A DNA stretch of 13,292 nt from Acidobacteriota bacterium. Its GTDB lineage: Bacteria; Acidobacteriota; Terriglobia; UBA7540. The translations under genes were made by a program, and so were the position numbers. The notes beneath the pieces were generated by a model that made no database searches, was not told the DNA's origin, and was given only the letters and a program-made list of their open reading frames with translations. Shown here piece by piece: positions 6,694 through 13,292 of the stretch (position 1 is its first letter; each line of letters begins with the position of its first letter). The stretch spans positions 1-13,292 of the forward strand of contig JAJXZM010000014.1 of NCBI GenBank assembly GCA_021780055.1, in the 5' to 3' direction.

Positions 6694-6720
6694 GTAGCGC
6701 AGGCCCTTGAGGCCTGCGGC
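6694..6720. repeat. Small GC-rich palindrome beginning GTAGCG
   Basis: CGCAGGCC (6698-6705) and GGCCTGCG (6711-6718) form a perfect 8-bp stem with a CTTGA loop, preceded by TTTGTAG. There is no T-tract, so it is not a good terminator for either strand. It has the compact look of a dispersed REP-like repeat and shares the TGTAGCG lead with the other elements in this window. It lies about 75 bases upstream of the UbiD start. Confidence 0.5.
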
Positions 6721-6795
6721 TTGTGACCTTGTGGTGATAATACGATTCGGACGAGCGGCGAGGAAGAATAAGTTCCTTTCCGAAAGAGGATGCCT

Positions 6796-8262
6796 GTGGC
6801 ATACAACGATCTTCGAGAATTTATCCGCCGGCTGGAACGGGAAAAAGAACTGAAGCGGATTGGTGTTGAGGTTGACGTGGACCTCGAAATCACCGAGGTC
6901 ACCGACCGCGTATCAAAAGCTTCCGGCCCGGCCCTGCTGTTTGAAAAGCCGCGCTCGGCAAAAGACGGCAAGGGCTATTCGGTCCCGCTGCTGATCAACA
7001 CGCTGGGCACAAAGAAGCGGCTTGAACTGGCGCTCGATGTCTCTTCACTCGATGACGTGGCAAAGCGCATTGAAGACCTGTTGGCCATGAAACCGCCTGA
7101 GGGCCTGCTGGACAAGGTGCGAATGCTGCCGAAAGTCGCCGAGCTCGGCTCCTTCTTTCCCAAGACTGTGAAGAGCGGTCCCGTCAAGGAAGTTATCCAT
7201 CGAGAGGACGTGTCGCTGGCCGATCTGCCTGTGATGCAATGCTGGCCGCAGGATGGCGGGAGGTTTATCACCTGGCCGATGGTGGTGACGCGCAGCCCCA
7301 GGAGCGGACGCCGCAACGTGGGCTGCTATCGCATGCAGGTCTTTGATGAGCGGACCACCGGCATGCACTGGCAGATCCACAAGACCGGCGCGGAACACTT
7401 CCGCTGGCTGGAGCGCCAGGGCAAAGGCCGCCGGATGGACGTGGCTGTGGCCATCGGTGCCGACCCGGTGACGATGCTGGCGGGCATTATGCCGCTGCCG
7501 GAAGACCTGGACGAATTCCTGTTTGCGGGTTTCCTGCGCCAGAAGCCGGTGGAACTGGTGCGCTGCGAAACGGTGGACCTGGAAGTGCCGGCCAACGCGG
7601 AAATTGTTCTGGAAGGGTACGTCGATCTCGACGACATCCGCGTGGAAGGGCCATTTGGCGACCACACCGGCTACTATTCGCTCGCGGACAATTTCCCTGC
7701 GTTTCACCTGACGTGCATCACCCGCCGCAAGGACCCGATCTATGTCTCCACGATTGTCGGCCCTCCGCCGATGGAGGACTACTGGATGGGCTTTGCCGTC
7801 GAGCGACTGTTCCTGCCGCTGATGCGCCAGCAGATGCCGGAAGTGGTGGATATGCACATGCCGCCGGAAGGCGCGTTTCACAACCTGATCATTGTTTCCA
7901 TCCGCAAGAGCTATCCTGGGCACGCGCGCAAGGTGATGAACGCCATCTGGGGACTGCCGGGCGCCATGTTCTCCAAGTGCATCGTGGTGGTTGACCACGA
8001 TGTTGACGTCCATAACCTGAGCGAAGTGGCGTGGAAGGCCTTTAACCACATTGACCCGGAACGCGACATCCAGTTTGTGCTGGGGCCGGTGGACCAGCTT
8101 GAGCACGCCTCGCGGCTGCCGAATTTCGGCTCCAAGATGGGCATTGACGCCACCACGAAATGGCCGAGCGAGGGATTCACGCGGCCCTGGCCGGATGAAA
8201 TCGTCATGGACGATGAGACGAAGCAGAAAGTTGACAAGCTCTGGGCAAGCTTGAAGCTGTGA
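6796..8262 (+). CDS. ubiD: UbiD family (prFMN-dependent) decarboxylase
   Basis: The 488-residue product is a full-length UbiD-type decarboxylase. It has N-terminal AYNDLREFIRRLE, NVGCYRMQVFDERTTGMHW (about 174-192) with Asn and His suited to the metal/prenyl-FMN phosphate site, MPLPEDLDE, and the hallmark EGPFGDHTGYYS (284-295) with the catalytic Glu. UbiD enzymes decarboxylate (or carboxylate) aromatic and unsaturated acids using prenylated FMN made by UbiX. The GTG at 6796 is preferred because AGAGG lies six bases upstream; the ATG at 6790 directly abuts that site. Whether the substrate is the ubiquinone precursor 4-hydroxy-3-polyprenylbenzoate or another acid cannot be read from the sequence. 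No ubiX or other quinone gene is in the window. It converges on the glycosyltransferase gene. Confidence 0.93.
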   Translation: MAYNDLREFIRRLEREKELKRIGVEVDVDLEITEVTDRVSKASGPALLFEKPRSAKDGKGYSVPLLINTLGTKKRLELALDVSSLDDVAKRIEDLLAMKPPEGLLDKVRMLPKVAELGSFFPKTVKSGPVKEVIHREDVSLADLPVMQCWPQDGGRFITWPMVVTRSPRSGRRNVGCYRMQVFDERTTGMHWQIHKTGAEHFRWLERQGKGRRMDVAVAIGADPVTMLAGIMPLPEDLDEFLFAGFLRQKPVELVRCETVDLEVPANAEIVLEGYVDLDDIRVEGPFGDHTGYYSLADNFPAFHLTCITRRKDPIYVSTIVGPPPMEDYWMGFAVERLFLPLMRQQMPEVVDMHMPPEGAFHNLIIVSIRKSYPGHARKVMNAIWGLPGAMFSKCIVVVDHDVDVHNLSEVAWKAFNHIDPERDIQFVLGPVDQLEHASRLPNFGSKMGIDATTKWPSEGFTRPWPDEIVMDDETKQKVDKLWASLKL

Positions 8263-8348
8263 TTGCCGCCGGCGCGCCGCTCTTGATGCCCTGGAGGGGA
8301 TCGCGGCCTGAAGCCTGATTCTCTTTGGCCCGTCGCCGTGATGAAGGG

Positions 8349-9824
8349 TCAAGGTAGCCGCGGCAGGAAGATATAGTTACCTTCCATTTTTACGGACAAT
8401 TTGTAATTTTCCAGCAGGTTCTTCCGGAAGCCGGGACCAAAAAAGTCCTGATTGTAGACAGTTGCACCCAGCTCGGAATTGGGGTCAACGAGCGTGACCA
8501 CGGCGCTGAAATTCTTATTCTGGAGCATCTTCCACAGGGGTTTGGCAAACCGGGGATGGCGGGAATTGAACACCCGGAACAGGAAAGGATCAAGGATGTA
8601 AGGGGTCTGGCCGGCCAGGACGGGGATCAGCGCGTTGTCGGCAAGGATCGGTTTGGGATTGTTGCTCACGGTTTGAAGAACGGCCTGGAATTGCCGGCGA
8701 CGTGGGGTTATGTCCACTCCATGACGGAAATTCCTTGCCGCGGGGAAAAATGCCATCAGAGCGGCAACCGCGAGGGCCGAAAGCCCAAATAGTTCCTGAT
8801 GCCGGTCAGAGCGAGAGACCCAGACCGCAAGCAGAATGACGGCTGCCGCATGGAGGTCAATCAGGTGGTTGTAGTCGGTGCCCACGGTCGTGAAAATTGC
8901 CAGGATTGTGGCGAGGGCGGAAAGAAAATAGAGCGGAGGCAGGTCCCTCCAGAATCGCCCCGGCCATGCCAGTAGCGCTGCCGTGGCTAGCACCAGGAAC
9001 GGGAACCCGCCCAGATCTTCCACTCCTGTGTAGGTGGCAAAGCGCTGGGGAACGTGGAAGATTGAAGGCCAGGGAGAACCTGCGGTCGCGCTTTCCACAA
9101 AGATTTCAAAGGCGCGGCCATGGGTCGCAATGAGGATTGCGCCGACCACAACCGCAAAGCCTCCTGCTGCCAGAGCCGCAAGTGTCCACGCCTGCCGGCG
9201 CCGGCCTGACAGCAGGAAACAAAGGAACACGGCGCAGGGAGCATAAACGGCGGTTACTTTGGCCGAAAAGGCGAGCGTAAAAAAGATGGCTGCAACAGCC
9301 AATTGCCTGAAGCCCATGGCTGGGCCTGCGCATGCCCAAAGCCCCCAGATAACAAGCGCAGCCGGCAGGACGTCGCCACGGATTGTGAGTAGTGCCAATT
9401 GGATTGACTCAGAGCATAGCAGGAAAAGGGACGAACAGCCCGCCAGCAGACGGTCAACACCCAGCCTTTGCAGGAGCGCGTAAACTCCGGCGAGCAGGGC
9501 CAGGGTTGATGCCACCGAGAGCAGACGGCCTGTGAAGATGAGATTGCCGGCCAGTTTCGTAAGCCCCGCGTGCAGCACGAAGAAAAGTGGAAAATATCGT
9601 GTTCCACCGTAACCGAGAGGCCCATAGAGCGGTCGATAGAACACGCCGTGGCACAAGTCATTGGCCAGGGCGATCCAGACGCCGGAGACCTGATCGAGGT
9701 ACGCGTCATTGATCCAGCAGCGGCGAATGCGTAGGACCGTTATGATGAGGATGGGGATGGTTGAAACAATCAGGAGAAGCCTGATGGCGTTCCGCCGTGA
9801 CCGGTTTTCCGTTAGACTGACCAT
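8349..9824 (-). CDS. Multipass membrane protein, GT-C-like glycosyltransferase
   Basis: About 491 residues with roughly ten hydrophobic segments, such as LLLIVSTIPILIITVL, LLSVASTLALLAGVYALL, LAVAAIFFTLAFSAKVTAVY and AVVVGAILIATHG. After the first helix comes an acidic loop (CWINDAYLDQ) and then YRPLYGPLGYGGTRYFPLFF, the usual layout of lipid-phosphosugar-dependent GT-C/PMT-like enzymes. A soluble C-terminal part of about 110 residues follows (ILADNALIPVLAG onward). It probably transfers a sugar from a polyprenyl-phosphate carrier on the outer face of the inner membrane; donor and acceptor are unknown. The ATG at 9824 has a GGGG run seven bases upstream; an in-frame GTG at 9836 is the alternative. 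It diverges from sthA, with no other glycan genes nearby. Confidence 0.7.
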   Translation of the reverse strand: MVSLTENRSRRNAIRLLLIVSTIPILIITVLRIRRCWINDAYLDQVSGVWIALANDLCHGVFYRPLYGPLGYGGTRYFPLFFVLHAGLTKLAGNLIFTGRLLSVASTLALLAGVYALLQRLGVDRLLAGCSSLFLLCSESIQLALLTIRGDVLPAALVIWGLWACAGPAMGFRQLAVAAIFFTLAFSAKVTAVYAPCAVFLCFLLSGRRRQAWTLAALAAGGFAVVVGAILIATHGRAFEIFVESATAGSPWPSIFHVPQRFATYTGVEDLGGFPFLVLATAALLAWPGRFWRDLPPLYFLSALATILAIFTTVGTDYNHLIDLHAAAVILLAVWVSRSDRHQELFGLSALAVAALMAFFPAARNFRHGVDITPRRRQFQAVLQTVSNNPKPILADNALIPVLAGQTPYILDPFLFRVFNSRHPRFAKPLWKMLQNKNFSAVVTLVDPNSELGATVYNQDFFGPGFRKNLLENYKLSVKMEGNYIFLPRLP

Positions 9825-9858
9825 GAAACGCCCCACTTTACCAAGATGCCCGGCGAAA

Positions 9859-9867
9859 TGCTAGAAT
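9859..9867 (+). promoter_or_regulatory. Extended -10 promoter candidate for sthA
   Basis: TGCTAGAAT combines an extended-10 TG with a -10 box matching five of six consensus bases. The only -35 candidate, TTTACC just upstream, is weak and 19 bases away. A start near 9874 gives a leader of about 70 bases. Confidence 0.4.
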
Positions 9868-9914
9868 TTTGCCCTTGCGGCTTTCTGCCAGGGCTACCTG
9901 TCGCAGAATTCCCT

Positions 9915-9931
9915 GGCTTTCGCGGAAAGCC
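9915..9931 (+). promoter_or_regulatory. Hairpin next to the sthA ribosome site
   Basis: GGCTTTC (9915-9921) and GAAAGCC (9925-9931) form a perfect 7-bp stem with a three-base loop. The ribosome site AAGGAGA begins at 9934, two bases after the stem, so the hairpin could affect initiation. The structure is seen; its function is inference. Confidence 0.35.
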
Positions 9932-9943
9932 AAAAGGAGAAAA

Positions 9944-11350
9944 GTGCAGAACTACGAATATGACATGCTGGTGATTGGCACGGGGCCGGCAGGCCACCAC
10001 GCGGCGATTCAGGCTGCGAAGCTTGGCAAGAAGGTCGCTGTCGCCGAGCGCAAAGCTGTGGTGGGCGGCGTGTGCATCAACCTGGGAACCATTCCCAGCA
10101 AAACGCTGCGTGAGGCTGTGCTCTACCTTTCCGGTTATCGCGAGCGCGATTATTACGGTGAGTCCTACACCGTCAAACAAAACATCACCAAAGAAGACCT
10201 CCTTTTTCGCACTCAACACGTAATTCAGCACGAGATTGATGTCGCCCGGCACCAGTTGCAGCAGAACCGCGTGGAATTGATCAATGCGGAAGCCTCCTTT
10301 GTTGATCCGCATACCCTCCGCCTGAACTTGATTGGCGAGCAGGGATCCCGTGACGTGACCGCGGAGAATATTGTGATTGCCGTGGGCACCACGGCCACAA
10401 AAGATCCGCACATTCCGTTTGACGGCCGGCTGATTTTCACCAGCGATGAAGTTCTCACGCTCGACCAGTTGCCGCGAAGCCTCACGGTGGTTGGCGCAGG
10501 TGTTATCGGTTGTGAATATGCCAGCATTTTTGCAACACTGGGCATCCGCGTCACGTTGATTGACATGGGGCCGCGGCTGCTTCCGTTTGTAGATGGCGAA
10601 ATTGTGGAAGCACTGTCGTACCACTTGAGAAACAATCGCGTGACACTGTGGCTGAACGAGAAGGTACGGGGAATTGAGCCACGCGAAAACGAGAAGGACG
10701 GCGAAGTTATCATCCATCTGGCCAGCGGCAAACAAATTATTTCCGAGAAGGCCCTTTACAGTATCGGCCGTACGGGAGCAGCCGAGCGATTGAATCTCTC
10801 GGCGGCAGGGCTTTCCGCGGACGATCGCGGACGACTGGCGGTGAATGAACATTACCAGACCAGCCAGGCGCACATCTATGCCGCCGGTGACGTAATCGGG
10901 TTTCCCAGCCTGGCCTCGATTTCAATGGAGCAGGGAAGGCTTGCGGCATGCCACGCCTTTGGCGTCGAAACGGTCAGCGTGCCGGAACTGTTTCCTTACG
11001 GCATTTACACGATTCCGGAAATATCGATGGTGGGCCGGAACGAGGAAACGCTCACCGAGCAGGGGATTCCGTATGAAGTGGGCCGGGCCCAGTATAAGGA
11101 AACCGCGCGCGGCCAGATTATCGGCGACGTGACCGGGTTGCTGAAGCTGATCTTCCATCTGGAGACACGCGAACTGCTGGGAGTGCATATCATGGGAGAC
11201 GGCGCCAGCGACCTGGTCCATATTGGCCAGGCGGTGCTTGCCTTCGGTGGCAAGATTGATTACTTTGTAAATACCGTGTTTAACTATCCGACTCTCGCCG
11301 AGTGCTATAAGAACGCCGCCTTCGACGGCATCAACCGGCTGGGCTCGTAG
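9944..11350 (+). CDS. sthA: Soluble pyridine nucleotide transhydrogenase
   Basis: SthA is a cytoplasmic FAD enzyme that moves reducing equivalents between NADPH and NAD. The 468 residues match the family length (E. coli 466). Motifs are FAD-binding GTGPAGHHAA (12-21), the NAD(P)-binding motif GAGVIGCEYASIF (184-196), YAAGDV (312-317) and ALSYHL (223-228). The site that in lipoamide dehydrogenase holds the redox disulfide reads CINLGTIPSKTLRE, with Thr49 in place of the second Cys, and the C-terminal catalytic His is replaced in FNYPTLAE. Both are SthA hallmarks and exclude LpdA. The GTG at 9944 is chosen because AGGAG lies four bases upstream and residue 1 aligns with family starts; an open extension to 9869 is not protein-like. 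The methyltransferase gene follows about 50 bases downstream. Confidence 0.95.
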   Translation: MQNYEYDMLVIGTGPAGHHAAIQAAKLGKKVAVAERKAVVGGVCINLGTIPSKTLREAVLYLSGYRERDYYGESYTVKQNITKEDLLFRTQHVIQHEIDVARHQLQQNRVELINAEASFVDPHTLRLNLIGEQGSRDVTAENIVIAVGTTATKDPHIPFDGRLIFTSDEVLTLDQLPRSLTVVGAGVIGCEYASIFATLGIRVTLIDMGPRLLPFVDGEIVEALSYHLRNNRVTLWLNEKVRGIEPRENEKDGEVIIHLASGKQIISEKALYSIGRTGAAERLNLSAAGLSADDRGRLAVNEHYQTSQAHIYAAGDVIGFPSLASISMEQGRLAACHAFGVETVSVPELFPYGIYTIPEISMVGRNEETLTEQGIPYEVGRAQYKETARGQIIGDVTGLLKLIFHLETRELLGVHIMGDGASDLVHIGQAVLAFGGKIDYFVNTVFNYPTLAECYKNAAFDGINRLGS

Positions 11351-11399
11351 CTTCATTTGTAGAGCGCTGCTGATCGCTTGTTATGACTGGGACCCGGAC

Positions 11400-12077
11400 T
11401 TGTTTGACGGCGTAGGAAATTATCTGTGGCGGTTGAAGCAGCGAAACAAGCTGATCTGCTATTGGCTCGTCCGGTTGACGGGCCGACCTTCCACGTTCAG
11501 ATTTGGCGGAAAGTCTTACCGCTACTTCTGGCATCGTTACAACTCGACCTGGAGAAACGAACGCTCAGTTGAGATACCGATTGCGCGCAGTTTTCTTGGC
11601 GGAATTCCCGCGGACAGGGTCCTCGAAATCGGTAACGTGCTTTCGCATTACGGTCCCGTCTCGCACGAAGTCGTGGACAAGTACGAGCGGGCCGAGAACG
11701 TCAGCAACGAGGACGTTTGCGAGTTCAGGTCAGAAAAGAAATACGATCTGATCCTGAGCATCTCGACGCTTGAGCACGTCGGCTGGGACGAGGAGCCGAG
11801 AGACGAAACGAAAGTTCTGAGAGCGTTCGAAAATCTTCCCGAGCTCCTTGCTCCTGGGGGAAAACTCGTAATTACTATCCCGCTGGGCTACAACCCGCCT
11901 CTTGACCGGACGATTGGAGACGGACGCATTAGCTTTGCCATGCGCTTTTATCTCAAGCGCGAACCGCGCCGCAACAAGTGGAGCGAGGTCAGCGCGGAAG
12001 ACGTTCGATTCCCTCACTATGACTGGCAAACCTACACCGCCCACGAGTTGCTGGTGGGTATCATGGAAGGCCGTTAG
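11400..12077 (+). CDS. Class I SAM-dependent methyltransferase-like protein
   Basis: The 225 residues contain a Rossmann methyltransferase core: motif I VLEIGNVLSHYG (about 74-85), DLILSISTLEHVGWDEE (about 115-131), and LLAPGGKLVITIPLGYNP (about 150-167). The family is of the kind often found in glycan or lipid modification clusters, but the substrate is not evident. The C-terminus HELLVGIMEGR looks natural, so the gene seems complete at that end. The start is weak: TTG at 11400 has no visible ribosome site, and the frame is open upstream past the sthA stop with protein-like residues (LLIACYDWDPDL). Translation may begin further up at a non-standard codon, or the 5' end may be damaged. The ATG at 11383 is out of frame. 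Confidence 0.72.
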   Translation: MFDGVGNYLWRLKQRNKLICYWLVRLTGRPSTFRFGGKSYRYFWHRYNSTWRNERSVEIPIARSFLGGIPADRVLEIGNVLSHYGPVSHEVVDKYERAENVSNEDVCEFRSEKKYDLILSISTLEHVGWDEEPRDETKVLRAFENLPELLAPGGKLVITIPLGYNPPLDRTIGDGRISFAMRFYLKREPRRNKWSEVSAEDVRFPHYDWQTYTAHELLVGIMEGR

Positions 12078-12120
12078 CGCCTTCGCTGGCCCGTAGTCAC
12101 GTGAGCGGTGCTTATGTCAT

Positions 12121-12141
12121 AAAATGCCGTCGTGGCATTTT
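12121..12141. terminator. Bidirectional hairpin between convergent genes
   Basis: AAAATGCC (12121-12128) and GGCATTTT (12134-12141) form a perfect 8-bp stem with a five-base loop. A/T runs at the stem base give a short U-tract on either strand, and it sits between the 3' ends of the methyltransferase and the minus-strand secreted-protein gene. The stem has only three G:C pairs, so strength is uncertain. The rest of 12078-12249 holds no gene that I can see. Confidence 0.5.
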
Positions 12142-12249
12142 GACGATTCTCGAGATGCCTTCAGCCCGCACTCTCCGGCTGGAGCGCGGTCCGGCAACCC
12201 AGGATGAGAACCGAGGGAGCCGCGCTTTAGGCCTGTGTCCACAATCTGT

Positions 12250-12621
12250 CTATTCTGTCTTGGCTTGGGAGAACACAAGTTTCTCTTTCCATCCTCTGGG
12301 CCTGATTTCTGTAATGGCATGACCGTTCGACGCCACAGTGTTGTAATCAACCTGCGTATCATTGTTTTTCCGGGCCTCGTTGTCTACCCTTACGGGCACC
12401 GTGCCCACCAGCTTTCCGTTGGAGTTGAAAAAATTGACCGTCGGAGACTTCATATTATTGGCAATATCAATCCGGTATTTTCCCGGGTTAAGTTTCAAAG
12501 TCTTTCCCACTGTTGAGGCGTAAATCACGTCGATTTGTTTGGTTTTGGCAAAAGCCATTCCTGTGAATAAGAAAAGGACACTCATGACGATTATGAGATT
12601 TGTATGTATTTTGTTCGACAT
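12250..12621 (-). CDS. Small secreted protein of unknown function
   Basis: From the ATG at 12621 the product has 123 residues. A short basic start (MSNKIHTN) is followed by a hydrophobic core (LIIVMSVLFLFTGM) and an AFA cleavage site, a typical Sec signal peptide leaving about 98 mature residues. The mature part looks all-beta: VGKTLKLNPGKYRIDI, TVNFFNSNGKLVGTVPVRV, ITEIRPRGWKEKLVF. This 'L-PG-Y ... F-NGK-V-TVP' pattern recurs in small exported acidobacterial proteins of unknown role. AGGAGG lies 12 bases before the ATG, slightly distant. The upstream ATG at 12666 would put 15 charged residues before the signal and is less likely. Function and binding partners are unknown. Confidence 0.75.
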   Translation of the reverse strand: MSNKIHTNLIIVMSVLFLFTGMAFAKTKQIDVIYASTVGKTLKLNPGKYRIDIANNMKSPTVNFFNSNGKLVGTVPVRVDNEARKNNDTQVDYNTVASNGHAITEIRPRGWKEKLVFSQAKTE

Positions 12622-12704
12622 ACGATGAGATTTCCTCCTACTGCTGGTTTTTGAAGCACATTTCATATGAGTCCATCAACTGGTAGAGGGGTTGCCCAGA
12701 GCGC

Positions 12705-12746
12705 AAAAAGGCGAAAATGTGTTCAATTTTGAAACACTTTCGCCTT
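12705..12746 (-). terminator. Intrinsic terminator of ribD
   Basis: On the minus strand the arm at 12746-12731 (AAGGCGAAAGTGTTTC) pairs imperfectly with the arm at 12724-12708, leaving a loop of about six bases, and is followed by a run of T (plus-strand AAAAA at 12705-12709). A long stem plus T-tract about 80 bases after the ribD stop is a convincing rho-independent terminator. It also insulates the secreted-protein gene downstream. Confidence 0.75.
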
Positions 12747-12828
12747 GCAGATGCAAATTCGGCTTAACTCTGTTCATTCGAAGCGCGTTATCGGATACCA
12801 AAATTGTAGGGGCTTGTTTTTGGAGGAA

Positions 12829-13292
12829 CTACTTTTTGTTGGGAGGGGGCGTTCGGCCTTCAATCAGCCAGGAATTTCCAACTTTTTCCACTTTCGCATC
12901 GCGAAGCCAGCAAGCGTGATCAAGTTCGGCGGTACCAAGTCCTGCCACGGCTCCCCGGCTTTGCGAAGATCCCAGGATGACGGGGGAAAGAAACCAGCAA
13001 ACTCTGTCCACCAGGCGATGATCAAAAAAGCTTCCCAGAACTTCTCCACCGCCCTCGACCATCAGGCTGATGATTTCGTCTTTAGCCAGACGTTTGAGGA
13101 GCGTCCGCAGGGGAACTTGCCTGCCTTTAAATGACATCACCTTTACCCCCGCATCCTCCAGCCGCTCTTTCTTTGCGGCGCCGGCACTTGTGGTGCAGGC
13201 GACGATGCATTTGCCCGACTTCACGACCTGGCTGTCGAGGGGAACTCGCAGGCGGGAATCGAGGACGATCCGCCATGGCTCTTGTGCGCCGG
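12829..13292 (-). CDS. ribD: Riboflavin biosynthesis protein RibD, reductase domain (5' part outside window)
   Basis: The frame is open from the window edge to a stop at 12829, giving 153 codons. It begins inside the reductase domain at EPWRIVLDSRLRVPLDS, the usual entry strand of the family, then has CIVACTT, LMVEGGGEVLGSFF (the conserved Glu-Gly-Gly nucleotide-binding turn) and LVDRVCWFLSPVILG. This domain uses NADPH to reduce the ribosylamino-pyrimidine intermediate of riboflavin (FMN/FAD) synthesis in the cytoplasm. The zinc deaminase domain expected N-terminally in bifunctional RibD would lie beyond the window, so a stand-alone reductase cannot be excluded. An internal GTG at 13224 is not the start, because conserved sequence precedes it. 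A terminator follows at 12705-12746. Confidence 0.9.
   Translation of the reverse strand, partial: GAQEPWRIVLDSRLRVPLDSQVVKSGKCIVACTTSAGAAKKERLEDAGVKVMSFKGRQVPLRTLLKRLAKDEIISLMVEGGGEVLGSFFDHRLVDRVCWFLSPVILGSSQSRGAVAGLGTAELDHACWLRDAKVEKVGNSWLIEGRTPPPNKK

Noticed and set aside
6698..6718. Intrinsic terminator near the UbiD gene
   Set aside because: The stem is good but no T-tract follows on either strand, and it lies between divergent genes where no transcript needs to end.
7045..8352. 435-codon minus-strand open frame opposite the UbiD gene
   Set aside because: Antisense shadow of a highly conserved full-length gene in GC-rich DNA; its translation is His/Arg/Gln-rich and resembles no family.
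9812..10873. 353-codon minus-strand open frame opposite sthA
   Set aside because: Antisense shadow of sthA; composition is not protein-like and it overlaps the divergent promoter region.
9944..11350. Lipoamide dehydrogenase or mercuric reductase identity
   Set aside because: The second redox Cys is replaced by Thr49 and the C-terminal catalytic His is absent; both fit SthA and exclude disulfide reductases.
12755..12766. Twelve bases (AAATTCGGCTTA) identical to the 3' core of rnpB
   Set aside because: No other RNase P block surrounds it, so it is not an rnpB fragment; a 12-base match in 13 kb is probably chance.

Overview
The window looks like a chromosomal piece of a moderately GC-rich Gram-negative bacterium, most likely an acidobacterium. 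The best lineage marker is a secreted von Willebrand factor A-type protein of the 'VWFA-related acidobacterial domain' kind (4973-6361, minus strand). A small signal-peptide protein (12250-12621) and a secreted HExxH peptidase of types common in that phylum fit with this. There are no transposases, integrases, phage genes, tRNAs or CRISPR repeats. It is a housekeeping-type neighbourhood with some accessory, probably secreted, functions.

Layout. A partial secreted zinc-peptidase gene (1-1096, minus) diverges from the RNase P RNA gene rnpB (1207-1746, plus), which has a clear sigma70-type promoter. Next on the plus strand are a DksA/TraR zinc-finger protein (1947-2300), a ComF-family phosphoribosyltransferase-like protein (2267-3202) and an HNH endonuclease (3249-3782). 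These three are close enough to be one transcript. Convergent to them is a minus-strand pair: the VWFA-type protein, followed after 9 bases by the adenine glycosylase mutY (3902-4963). A repeat-bearing 434-base intergenic region (6362-6795) separates this pair from a divergent UbiD-family decarboxylase (6796-8262, plus). A GT-C-like membrane glycosyltransferase (8349-9824, minus) diverges from the soluble transhydrogenase sthA (9944-11350, plus), which is followed by a small SAM methyltransferase (11400-12077, plus). The right end has a small secreted protein (12250-12621, minus) and the 3' part of ribD (12829-13292, minus), separated by a terminator hairpin.

How the genes work together. Most transcription units are functionally independent: RNA processing (rnpB), oxidized-guanine repair (mutY), NAD(P)H balance (sthA) and riboflavin synthesis (ribD). 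The DksA-like/ComF/HNH cluster mixes a transcription-factor-like zinc protein with genes of a DNA-uptake or DNA-processing flavour; a joint role is only inference.

Unusual structure. I see no undescribed multi-gene system. The most distinctive signal is in the RNA and non-coding layer. rnpB is about 540 nt long and carries, in the loop region between P15/P16 and the 3' core, an extra hairpin bounded by perfect 9-base inverted ends (GTAGCGGCG ... CGCCGCTAC). The same 11-base terminus recurs in the 6.5 kb intergenic region, next to another small palindrome that also begins TGTAGCG. This suggests a dispersed palindromic element, one copy of which sits inside the RNase P RNA.
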